Below are positions 43,459 through 51,071 of a stretch of DNA of 64,000 bases, piece after piece. The notes under the pieces are model-generated. The model was not told where the DNA came from. It ran no database searches and saw nothing but the letters and a program-made list of their open reading frames with translations. Both the position numbers and the translations under genes were made by a program. Position 1 is the first letter of the stretch. Every line of letters begins with the position of its first letter. Source of the stretch: Chloroflexota bacterium (GTDB lineage: Bacteria > Chloroflexota > Dehalococcoidia > Lucifugimonadales > Lucifugimonadaceae); assembly GCA_002730555.1 (NCBI GenBank), contig PCAM01000006.1:62001-126000 (forward strand). Reading direction: 5' to 3'.

Positions 43459-43615
43459 CGTTCCACCGAGCGCGCCTATCGTCCAGAGCCGCCTGTACTC
43501 CGGGTTCTTGAATACGGGAGCCGACGGCCGGGTGGCGCTGTACCGGGCGGCCGAAGCTCCCGTCTCTGCGCTGTCGGAGGCTATAGCTGCGCCCTCGTTT
43601 CAGGTACGAGTGGAA

Positions 43616-44338
43616 TCAAGCCGGGCTCGCTCGTGGGGTGTCATCGCCCGCCCAGATGCCGCGCTCAGCGCTCCGGGCCGCGTTCTCGGATGCAAGCAGC
43701 TCTGTGTTGTAACGACGGTTTGAAGGATCCGGCCGATAACGGGCAAGGCCGGTTGCGAGAAGCGCGGCGTTCACCATCTGATTGTTCACGTAAACGTAGC
43801 GGAGCAACCGGCCTTCGTCATCGCGGTCGTCCCCATCGCGCTCCATGATCACGATCTCGCCCTCAACCCAGCTCTGGTTGGCGAGCTGAGACGTCCTGAA
43901 GAAGGACTCACCCGGCACCCCGACTGAGACCCCGATGTAGCGAACGGTCTCCAACTCCTCGTCGAGGGTGACCACGATCGTGTTGCCGTCGAGGACCTGG
44001 TTGACTCTGACCGAGCTGAAAACGCTGTTCACCGTATCGTTATCGCGTGAAAACGCCAGCGGGCCGACCAGTGACATCAACAACCCGAGCGCAGCAAAAA
44101 TCAGGAGCACCGCCCCAGCGCTCTTGAGCCACCGGATACCAACTCCGGGATCGTCAGTTGGTTCGTCTCTCTCCGAGAGCGCTATGTCGTACGCAGACGG
44201 GCCCGAGTACTGAAAGCCGTCGTGCTGACGCGTGGCGTCATCGGCGTCGTCAGGTTCATCGGGCGCGGGCACATCGTCGAACCCGAACTCGGGTTCTTCG
44301 TGGTCGTGATCGTCTGGTCCGTCGTGTCTGTGAACCAT
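43616..44338 (-). CDS. Membrane-anchored staphylococcal-nuclease-like (thermonuclease) protein
   Basis: About 240 residues from the ATG at 44338 (MVHRHDGPDDHDHEEP). The first 85 residues are very acidic and His-rich and probably cytoplasmic. A single membrane helix (GAVLLIFAALGLLMSLVG) follows, and the C-terminal 140 residues are an SNase domain outside the cell. Core features are VLDGNTIVV near the start of the domain, VRYIGV, and DDEGRLLRYVYVNNQMVNAALL. The strand normally reading DGDT reads DGNT, a change at a calcium-site Asp. The first catalytic Arg position is also hard to place, so activity is uncertain. A role in external DNA or RNA breakdown is possible. Confidence 0.78.
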   Translation of the reverse strand: MVHRHDGPDDHDHEEPEFGFDDVPAPDEPDDADDATRQHDGFQYSGPSAYDIALSERDEPTDDPGVGIRWLKSAGAVLLIFAALGLLMSLVGPLAFSRDNDTVNSVFSSVRVNQVLDGNTIVVTLDEELETVRYIGVSVGVPGESFFRTSQLANQSWVEGEIVIMERDGDDRDDEGRLLRYVYVNNQMVNAALLATGLARYRPDPSNRRYNTELLASENAARSAERGIWAGDDTPRASPA

Positions 44339-44512
44339 TGCAGGGCGGGAATCGCAACTGTTGGCTACAGCGGTTCCACTGCAACACATTCTGAACGCGT
44401 GGGCGTTTACATGAAAGGCGCACGGACGATGTGTATCCGGTGAACTAGTGTTTGCCCGAGTGATGGTCGCTGTATGGGAATCACGCCCTCAGGCGAACAA
44501 CAGCGCCCTGAG

Positions 44513-44545
44513 ATTCTCGAAGCCTGTGCTGAACCTGTCGAATGT
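44513..44545. repeat. Dispersed-repeat-like segment
   Basis: GATTCTCGAAGCCTGTGCTGAACCTGTCGAATG carries imperfectly symmetric TCGAAGCCTG and CCTGTCGAA arms. It lies in the 470-bp gap upstream of thrC, which otherwise shows no gene. Confidence 0.35.
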
Positions 44546-44738
44546 AGACTGGCACACGCGCGTTCGATTCAAGGCCGTTTAAAGCGTGTTCCTCCTCCGG
44601 CTCCAAACGTAAATCGTTGACTGCCTGTCCGGCGAGACGTAACATTTGAGATTAGATCCACGCTGCGATAGCGTTCGCCTCGACTACCGAGAGCGTCGTC
44701 GCAGCCGGTGAATCAGCGGACTTTGAGGAAAGTTGCTG

Positions 44739-44777
44739 CTGTCACTCCCGGCACGGATCGCCCGGGCCCGGTGACAG
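44739..44777 (+). promoter_or_regulatory. Leader inverted repeat upstream of thrC
   Basis: CTGTCAC at 44739 and GTGACAG at 44771 can pair around a GC-rich 25-base loop, ending about 19 bases before the GGAGG site of thrC. It may be a leader structure or an operator. No known riboswitch consensus is recognised. Confidence 0.35.
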
Positions 44778-44808
44778 TTGCAGAAATAACGCACCGGAGG
44801 ATTACCGG

Positions 44809-46080
44809 GTGGCATACGCCTCTGCTCTACATTGCCGAGAATGCGGCAACGAGTACCCAATCGCACCCATACACGTTTGTGAATGGTGTTTTGGGCCCCT
44901 CGAAATCACCTACGACTACGACGCCATCAAGAGTGCGATCAGCCGAGAGAAGATCAAAGACGGCCCGCTCACTATGTGGAGGTACGCAGACCTCCTTCCC
45001 GTGAGCAGTGAAAACGCCGTCGATATCGGCACCGGCATGACACCGCTCCTCAGGGCGGACAACCTTGGCCGTGAGCTTGGCATCGACAACCTGTGGATCA
45101 AGAACGACGCCGTCAACCCTACGTATTCGTTCAAGGACCGCGTCGTCTCTATCGCCGCCACAAAGGCGCTGGAGTTCGGTTTCGACACGCTGGCCTGCGC
45201 CTCCACCGGCAACCTGGCCGGGGCGGTCGCTGCGCACGGCGCGAAAGCCAACATGCGCACGCTGGTCTTCATCCCGAGCGACCTTGAGCGCGGGAAGGTC
45301 ATCGGGGCTGCAATCTACGGACCGACGGTGGTCGCCGTGGACGGCAACTACGACGACGTGAACAGGCTTTGCAGTGAATTGGCGGACGCCAACGAAAGTT
45401 GGGCCTTCGTCAACATCAACATGCGCCCCTACTACTCGGAAGGGTCAAAAACCCTCGGGTACGAGGTCGTTGAGCAACTCGACTGGGAGGCCCCGGACCA
45501 CGCCGTGGTGCCGATCGCTTCAGGCTCTCTGTTCACCAAGATATGGAAGGGCATGAACGAGTTCGCAAGCCTGGGTCTGATCGACGACGTGCGCACGAAG
45601 ATGCACGGCGCCCAGGCCGACGGTTGCTCGCCCGTGGCCCAGGCGTTCGCCGATGAACAGCTTCACGTAAAGCCGATAGTGCCGGACACGATCGCCAAGT
45701 CGCTGGCCATCGGAAATCCCGCCGACGCTTACTACACACTCAAGATCACGCAGGAGGCCGAGGGCTCGACCGTCGGTTCCACCCCTGACCCGGAGATCGT
45801 CGAAGGCATCAAGATGCTCGCCCAGACCGAGGGCATCTTCACCGAGACGGCGGGCGGTGTCGTGATCTCGAACCTGAAGAAGCTTGCCGAAGCCGGCCGC
45901 TTCCAGAAGGGCGAGAGTGTTGTGGCCTTCATCACGGGAAACGGTCTGAAGACCATCGAGGCGGTTCAACACCTGGCCAACCCGGTCAGCATCGGCACCA
46001 CCGTCTCGTCGTTTGAAGAGGCGGTCCCGGCTGATGCAGAGCGGGGTCAACAGGTTGGCAGCAGGGCCGCTTCGTCTTAG
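44809..46080 (+). CDS. thrC: Threonine synthase
   Basis: 423-residue PLP enzyme converting O-phosphohomoserine to threonine. It belongs to the class with an N-terminal zinc-ribbon-like segment: HCRECGNEYPIAPIHVCEWC has two CxxC pairs. The PLP Lys is in NPTYSFKDRVVS near residue 106, the phosphate loop is in CASTGNLAGAVAAHG, and SKTLGYEVVEQL follows near 210. The C-terminal TAGGVVIS-like segment appears as ETAGGVVISNLKKL. Start is GTG at 44809 with GGAGG eight bases upstream. It is followed by a NIL-domain gene and a MoaD/ThiS-like gene on the same strand. That arrangement suggests a link with sulfur amino-acid synthesis, although threonine synthesis itself needs neither. Confidence 0.95.
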   Translation: MAYASALHCRECGNEYPIAPIHVCEWCFGPLEITYDYDAIKSAISREKIKDGPLTMWRYADLLPVSSENAVDIGTGMTPLLRADNLGRELGIDNLWIKNDAVNPTYSFKDRVVSIAATKALEFGFDTLACASTGNLAGAVAAHGAKANMRTLVFIPSDLERGKVIGAAIYGPTVVAVDGNYDDVNRLCSELADANESWAFVNINMRPYYSEGSKTLGYEVVEQLDWEAPDHAVVPIASGSLFTKIWKGMNEFASLGLIDDVRTKMHGAQADGCSPVAQAFADEQLHVKPIVPDTIAKSLAIGNPADAYYTLKITQEAEGSTVGSTPDPEIVEGIKMLAQTEGIFTETAGGVVISNLKKLAEAGRFQKGESVVAFITGNGLKTIEAVQHLANPVSIGTTVSSFEEAVPADAERGQQVGSRAASS

Positions 46081-46148
46081 CATTTCCCTTTGGGTTAATC
46101 CGGCGGCACGTTTTCACCGGAGCGCCCGAACAGGGGAGTTTCAAGCAC

Positions 46149-46391
46149 GTGGGAATTCGAAGGGTCAGACTAACTTTCGAGGGCGATCAGATCACGGATC
46201 CCGTGATCTATCAACTCGGCAAAGACTTCGAGATCGTCACCAACATCCGCCGGGCAGAGGTTCACGCAGATGTCGGGTGGGTGATCCTGGAGCTTGACGG
46301 GGCCGAGGCGGAGATTGATCTGGCGCTCGCATGGGCGTCCGGCAAAGGCGTCCGCGTCGATCCCCTGGCGGGGGATGTTATCGAGGGATAG
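46149..46391 (+). CDS. NIL-domain protein
   Basis: 80-residue single-domain protein matching the NIL fold, a ferredoxin-like domain found at the end of MetN methionine transporters and next to homocysteine-forming enzymes. Visible features are RVRLTFEGDQITDPVIYQL, then NIRRAEVHADVGWVILELDG and a GVRVDPL ending. It starts with GTG, with an AGGGGAG site upstream. It lies 68 bp after thrC. In other bacteria and archaea, NIL proteins assist sulfur incorporation into homocysteine, so a small sulfur-handling or amino-acid-sensing role is inferred. Confidence 0.85.
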   Translation: MGIRRVRLTFEGDQITDPVIYQLGKDFEIVTNIRRAEVHADVGWVILELDGAEAEIDLALAWASGKGVRVDPLAGDVIEG

Positions 46392-46557
46392 ATCCCGTTA
46401 GCGTCTCTGAGCGGTTAATATCTGACCCGGTTTACGGGCATCAAACAGATCACGAGTCCGGTGATACGGACAACGAACGCAATGATCAGCAGAACACGGC
46501 GACCGGTCCGGGCCTTAATCCGGGACACGGAATCCAGGACAGATAAGGGAAATTGAT

Positions 46558-46836
46558 ATGACAGTAATGGTCCGAATCCCGACCCCCCTCCGCAGGCTGA
46601 CCGACAATGCCGATCGCGTTGAGGTCAAGGCCGACACGCTTCAGGGCGTGGTCGACGCGCTGGACACAGCCCACACCGGAATCAAGGCCCGCATCTGTGG
46701 GGAAGACGGCGAGATCCGTCACTTCGTGAACGTGTATGTAAACGGCGAAGACGTGCGCTACCTGGATGGTCTGAACACGCCGACCAAGAGCGGCGACGAG
46801 ATCAGCATCGTGCCCGCAGTGGCCGGCGGACGCTGA
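46558..46836 (+). CDS. MoaD/ThiS-family sulfur-carrier protein
   Basis: 92-residue ubiquitin-like protein. The beta-grasp core reads MVRIPTPLRRLT, then HFVNVYVNGEDVRYLDGL and SGDEISIVPAVAGGR. Sulfur carriers of this family end in Gly-Gly, which is adenylated and thiocarboxylated; here one extra Arg follows the pair. Removal of that residue by a protease of the Mec+/JAMM type would be needed, as for CysO-like carriers. It sits downstream of thrC and the NIL gene, so a role as sulfur donor in cysteine, methionine or homocysteine synthesis is more likely than molybdopterin synthesis. An activating MoeB/ThiF enzyme is not in the window. Confidence 0.9.
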   Translation: MTVMVRIPTPLRRLTDNADRVEVKADTLQGVVDALDTAHTGIKARICGEDGEIRHFVNVYVNGEDVRYLDGLNTPTKSGDEISIVPAVAGGR

Positions 46837-46840
46837 ACGC

Positions 46841-46863
46841 CGCTCGTTCACCACAAACGAGCG
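46841..46863. terminator. Hairpin CGCTCGTT-N7-AACGAGCG after the MoaD-like gene
   Basis: A perfect 8-bp stem begins 5 bases after the stop codon of the MoaD-like gene. There is no T-run. The position supports a 3'-end stabilising or termination role. A second imperfect palindrome (CATTCTC...GAGAATG) lies about 25 bases further on. Confidence 0.5.
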
Positions 46864-47054
46864 AACGACGAGGCGGTTACGCCCATTCTCCCACGCACGT
46901 GAGAATGACCGCTGGTGCGTGGAGCGGGCCGATCACCCAGTAATCACAGTCACTCCGGGAGGATTTCATGACGCCGGCGGCACGCGCGAACGGGCTAAGC
47001 GCGCCACCGTACGAGGGCCGATCTACGACGCGATCGGCTTCGGCGTAATCGTCC

Positions 47055-47258
47055 TTATTTCAGCCGTCCGCCAATCCGCCGTCCCAACCGGTACGGGAAG
47101 CTGGAGAATCCGAAGAACCTGCGGAACAGGTAGCCGAAAACCTCGGTGAATTCACGGGGCATCATCCCTGCGGGCGGCAGAGCCGCCCCTTCTCCGCCGG
47201 TCCCGGTACCTGCCGCATAGCGCAGGAATTCGCGGTCGCCCGTCGGCCTCATCGACAT
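47055..47258 (-). CDS. Small basic protein, hypothetical
   Basis: 67-residue protein, unrecognised. The ATG at 47258 has a strong GGGAGG site six bases upstream, which supports expression. The first half is Gly/Ala/Pro-rich and flexible; the second half is aromatic and basic (FGYLFRRFFGFSSFPYRLGR) and ends in a Lys/Arg cluster. The tail looks amphipathic and may touch membrane or nucleic acid. It lies 35 bp downstream of aroB on the same strand and may be the last gene of the aroC-aroK-aroB operon. Confidence 0.5.
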   Translation of the reverse strand: MSMRPTGDREFLRYAAGTGTGGEGAALPPAGMMPREFTEVFGYLFRRFFGFSSFPYRLGRRIGGRLK

Positions 47259-47292
47259 AGCGGACCTCCCTCTGGGCAGCGGGTGTCTGCTC

Positions 47293-48402
47293 CTAGCCTA
47301 CTAGCGATGCGATCGCGGTACGAACCAGTTCGTCCGGAACGTCCCTTCGTGTCGAAGACTGGCCGAATCCTTCAAGCACCACCCACCTGATCGCTCCGCC
47401 AGTCGATTTCTTGTCGGATTTGGTCGCCTCAAACACGGCCTCTACGTCCATCCCGGGAGCCACAATCGGCAGGTTGTAACGCTGTAGTATCACGCGCTGG
47501 CGGTCGATCAGCTCTTCGGAGATCAGCCCCAATTCCCGGCAGATGTGCGCGGCTCCCATCATGCCGATGCTGACCGCCTCTCCGTGCAGAAACGCGCCGT
47601 ACTCGCTAACCGTCTCCAACGCGTGGCCGATCGTGTGGCCATAATTCAACAGCACACGTGTGTCGCCGGTCTCAAACTCGTCCGCAGACACCACGTCCGC
47701 CTTGATCGCCACGCTGCGCCGGATGACCCGGACCGCAAGCTCGTCTTTGAGCTCAAACAGCCGGTCTACCTCCGTCTCAAACGTGGACAGAAGTTCTGGG
47801 TCCAGGATCAGCCCATGCTTAATCGCCTCCGCCCAACCGGCGGTCATCTCACGTGCAGGGAGCGTGTTCAGCGTATCGATATCTGACAGCACCAGCTTTG
47901 GTTGGTGGAACGCGCCGACAAGATTCTTGCCCTCCGGCAGGTTTACCGCCACCTTGCCGCCGAGCGATGCGTCCACCATCGACGCCAGCGTGGTCGGTAC
48001 CTGGATGAAAGGCACGCCGCGCCGGTAGGTCGCGGCGGCGAACCCGGCTGCGTCGCCCATCACGCCGCCGCCGAGCGCCAGCACAACATCCTGTCGCTCG
48101 GCCCTGAGGCGAGCCAGCCAGGCGTAAATATCCCGAATCTTGTCCAGGTTTTTGGTCTTCTCACCGGACGGCAGAACAAGGACATGCGTCTCGAACCCGG
48201 CGGACTCCATCGACTCTTGCACTGGGCGCACGCAGGCCCTGAACACCGCCTCGTCGGCAACCAGAAACGCCTTGCCGTGCAACCCGGCGTTACGCGCCTC
48301 GTCGCCGAGGTGCTGAACGATCCCGCGGCCCACAAGGACCCTGTAATCGCCCTGTGACGTGTGGACCACCGCGGCCAGGTTCGATTCCGGTGCACCGGTC
48401 AC
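47293..48402 (-). CDS. aroB: 3-dehydroquinate synthase
   Basis: 369-residue NAD-dependent enzyme of the shikimate pathway, cyclising DAHP to 3-dehydroquinate. Family motifs are VLALGGGVMGDAAGFAAATY near residue 105, RRGVPFIQVPTTLASMVDAS, GGKVAVNLPEGKNLVGAFHQP near 150, and the metal ligands in LLNYGHTIGHALE near 255 and FLHGEAVSIGM. Length is normal. It overlaps aroK by four bases (ATGA), so it is translationally coupled as the last aro gene of the operon. Confidence 0.96.
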   Translation of the reverse strand: MTGAPESNLAAVVHTSQGDYRVLVGRGIVQHLGDEARNAGLHGKAFLVADEAVFRACVRPVQESMESAGFETHVLVLPSGEKTKNLDKIRDIYAWLARLRAERQDVVLALGGGVMGDAAGFAAATYRRGVPFIQVPTTLASMVDASLGGKVAVNLPEGKNLVGAFHQPKLVLSDIDTLNTLPAREMTAGWAEAIKHGLILDPELLSTFETEVDRLFELKDELAVRVIRRSVAIKADVVSADEFETGDTRVLLNYGHTIGHALETVSEYGAFLHGEAVSIGMMGAAHICRELGLISEELIDRQRVILQRYNLPIVAPGMDVEAVFEATKSDKKSTGGAIRWVVLEGFGQSSTRRDVPDELVRTAIASLVG

Positions 48403-49103
48403 TCTGTTTCCTCCGTGTTCTGATCCGATCCCCTGATGACGGCCACAATCTCAGCGGCCACGTCCGGCGGTTCTCGTCCCTCGGTATCTATCGCAACGTC
48501 TGCGGCAGCGGCGTACGCATCCTCCCGCTCCGCCAGTAACTCACGGACACGCTCTATTCCACCCTCTTTACTCTCAGGCCCGGCGAGCATGGGTCGACCC
48601 GTGGTTTGTCGACGGGAACTACGGGAGCCTGTTCGATTGATCCGGGCGTGAATCGTCTCGGGCGATGCCATAAGCCGGATAGTTACCCCTGATCCTGCCA
48701 TTACGTCCCTGTTTCGGGCGTCCACCGGAACGCCGCCTCCGGTGGAGATCACCCGGCGTCCCGCGATTCCGGCCAGCTCCCGAAGCACATCCCGCTCGAT
48801 ACGCCGGAATTCGTTTTCCCCGTCGTTCTCGAAAATCTCAGGAATCTGCTTCCCGGCCCGCCTGACGATGACTCGGTCCATATCTGTGAAGGCCGCGCCA
48901 AGCGCCTCCGCCGCCAGCCGGCCGCTGTGGGACTTGCCGGTGGCCGAGAATCCGATCAGGTAGATCTTGTCCCGTCGGGCCTTTAATTCACGGGATTGTG
49001 AGGGCCGTTCGTCTACTTCGCCCTTTGACGAATCCGGCAATGATTCTGAGCCCGGGGCATCAGGCGACGCCACGTCAGTCAGCCCGTCCAGATACGCCGT
49101 CAT
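48399..49103 (-). CDS. aroK: Shikimate kinase with N-terminal extension
   Basis: 234 residues; the kinase core is the usual size but starts only near residue 46. The Walker A motif is YLIGFSATGKSHSGRLAAE, the shikimate-binding region starts TDMDRVIVRRAG, ISTGGGVPVDARN is the Walker B/GGG loop, and a lid Arg segment, GRPMLAGP, follows. The preceding 45 polar residues (TSPDAPGS-like) have no counterpart in typical shikimate kinases and overlap the 3' end of aroC by 29 bp. No other Met lies before the Walker motif, but a TTG or GTG start further in is possible. It functions between aroB and aroC in the shikimate pathway. Confidence 0.93.
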   Translation of the reverse strand: MTAYLDGLTDVASPDAPGSESLPDSSKGEVDERPSQSRELKARRDKIYLIGFSATGKSHSGRLAAEALGAAFTDMDRVIVRRAGKQIPEIFENDGENEFRRIERDVLRELAGIAGRRVISTGGGVPVDARNRDVMAGSGVTIRLMASPETIHARINRTGSRSSRRQTTGRPMLAGPESKEGGIERVRELLAEREDAYAAAADVAIDTEGREPPDVAAEIVAVIRGSDQNTEETE

Positions 49104-50277
49104 CCGACTGGCCGAACTCCTGGTGGCTCGCCACGTAGCCGTCCAGGTTGCGGCGCGTCTCGCTTATGTGATCGCCGCCGAACTTATCGAGCACCGCGAG
49201 GGCGAGAACCTGCGCCATCATCGCCTCGCCTATTACGCAGGCCGGCGGCACCTGGCAGACGTCGCTGCGGTGGTACGGAGCTTCGATCACTTCTCCTGTG
49301 TTAATGTCCACCGATGGCAACGGTTCGGTCATCGTGGCGATAGGTTTGATGGCGACGTGCACGACGATGGGGTTGCCGTTCGACATGCCGCCTTCGATGC
49401 CGCCCGCCTCGTTGCTGGTCTGCCGGAAACGCCGCGGGTCTTCCGGCGCCGGGACGATCACGTCCTGCACCTCGCGACCCGGTCGTTCCGTGTTGGCGAA
49501 TCCGCGCCCTATCTCCACGCCTTTGACGGCATTGATGCTCATCATCGCCTGCGCCAGCATCCCGTCCAGCTTCCGATCCCACTGGATGTGACTTCCCAGT
49601 CCAACGGGAACGCCTTCCGCCACCACTTGGAATACGCCACCTATCGTGGTCCGATCTGCCTTTGACGCGTCGATGGCGGCCCTGAACGCACCGGCGGTTT
49701 CCGGGTCGTCTATCCGGACGTCACACTCCTCGACGGCGTCCCAATCGATCTCAGATGGCGAAGTGTCCGGAGCGTTGATCGAGCCGACACTTACGGCCCG
49801 ACTGTGGATTTCAATGCCGAGCTCATCTAGAAAAGCCCGTGCCACCGCGCCCGCAGCGACACGCGCTGCGGTCTCACGCGCCGAGGCCCGTTCAAGCACG
49901 TTGCGCATGTCGTGCGCCATGTACTTCAGAGCGCCCGGGAAGTCGGCATGGCCCGGGACAACGCGCGTGTTCTCCTTGTGATCGACCTCCGGCCCTACCG
50001 GTCCGACGTCCATCGCACCCAGCCAGTTGGCGAAGTCTTTGTTCTCCATCGTCATACCGACGGGAGAACCGAGCGTCTGGCCGTGCCGCACGCCGCCGCG
50101 GATGGCGGCGAAGTCGGTTTCGATCTTCATCCGGCCGCCGCGGCCGTAGCCCAGCTGCCGTCGTGCGAGTTGCTCGGCGATGTACTCCTCGGTGAGCGGA
50201 ACGCCCGCCGGAATACCCTCGACGATGATGGTCAATCCGGGGCCGTGAGACTCGCCGGATGTCAGAAATCGGAACAT
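49075..50277 (-). CDS. aroC: Chorismate synthase
   Basis: 400-residue FMN-dependent enzyme forming chorismate from EPSP. Family motifs are FLTSGESHGPGLTIIVEGIPAG at the start, RGGRMKIETDFAAIRGGVRHG near residue 45, and DFPGALKYMAHDMRNVLERASARETAARVAAGA near 115. The later PTFRQTSNEAGGIEGGMSNG-type segment reads QTSNEAGGIEGGMSNGNPI. Length is normal. It is the first gene of the aroC-aroK-aroB operon and overlaps aroK. Chorismate also feeds MqnA, the single intact mqn enzyme in the window. Confidence 0.97.
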   Translation of the reverse strand: MFRFLTSGESHGPGLTIIVEGIPAGVPLTEEYIAEQLARRQLGYGRGGRMKIETDFAAIRGGVRHGQTLGSPVGMTMENKDFANWLGAMDVGPVGPEVDHKENTRVVPGHADFPGALKYMAHDMRNVLERASARETAARVAAGAVARAFLDELGIEIHSRAVSVGSINAPDTSPSEIDWDAVEECDVRIDDPETAGAFRAAIDASKADRTTIGGVFQVVAEGVPVGLGSHIQWDRKLDGMLAQAMMSINAVKGVEIGRGFANTERPGREVQDVIVPAPEDPRRFRQTSNEAGGIEGGMSNGNPIVVHVAIKPIATMTEPLPSVDINTGEVIEAPYHRSDVCQVPPACVIGEAMMAQVLALAVLDKFGGDHISETRRNLDGYVASHQEFGQSDDGVSGRAD

Positions 50278-50551
50278 TTGTCACCAGATGAAGCCCGGGC
50301 TCAGAAATTTCGGAATTTCCGGGGATGCCGGGGATTGAGGTCTGTTTTCGGGGGGATTGAATACGACCGATCGATATGACGCAACGGGCGGCCGAGACCG
50401 CCGAACCATTCTATTGCAGAGGCATGTTGCGCTACCCCATCCCGGGCAGAACGGGCCAAAAACAGGTTCGACAACATGTATCATCCGCCACATCACGTCC
50501 GAGGCGGCTATTCAGGTACGTGCCTGCTATCACAGGTTCAGAGAGAGGAAC

Positions 50552-50990
50552 GATGTCTGAGCCAATCGATGCAAACGCACTGCTCGATTGACAATTTCTA
50601 CGGGCCGGATGATCTTGACGCCATCAAAGCGGCGCTGGCAGACGTGGCGTCCCGGAACCGTCCATTTGACACGAGCATCGGCCTCAACGACCTGCGCGGC
50701 GGGTGGGTGTTACTGGCCGCACACGATGATGGTGCTGGATATGAAGCCCGAGGAGCGCCCACCGGTCGAGCCGAACCTGGTGCTGCTGAACCTGTCCGGA
50801 GATATGCACTTTGATTCGATTGAACTGATCGGCCGTATTGGCCGTCCAGGGGCGGCGAGTACGAGGTACTTGAATCGTTCCCGCTGGGAGGGTAGCCGGC
50901 GGTCGGGCGGCGAACGGACTCCTCCGATGGGCACGATGGCCCGTTCCGGAATAACATGGCGTGCGGTTTCCATGGATGCCGCCGTTACTC
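50552..50990 (+). pseudogene. Possible degraded gene of unknown family
   Basis: A GAGAGGAACG site and ATG at 50552 start MSEPIDANALLD, which stops after 12 codons. Protein-like text continues in shifted frames: DNFYGPDDLDAIKAALADVA and GLNDLRGGWVLL, then MKPEERPPVEPNLVLLNLSG and DMHFDSIELIGRIGRPG, then GEYEVLESFPLGG. The continuous sense across frames suggests a gene broken by at least three frameshifts. I do not recognise the family. The flanks (50278-50551 and 50991-51071) show nothing else apart from the AGGAG site for the carboxylase gene. Confidence 0.4.
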
Positions 50991-51071
50991 ATGAAACCGG
51001 GTCACGGTCCGGTGGCGGCTACGATAGCGATCTGAACACCCGGTACCGGCGACAATCGGCAGGAGAGATAG

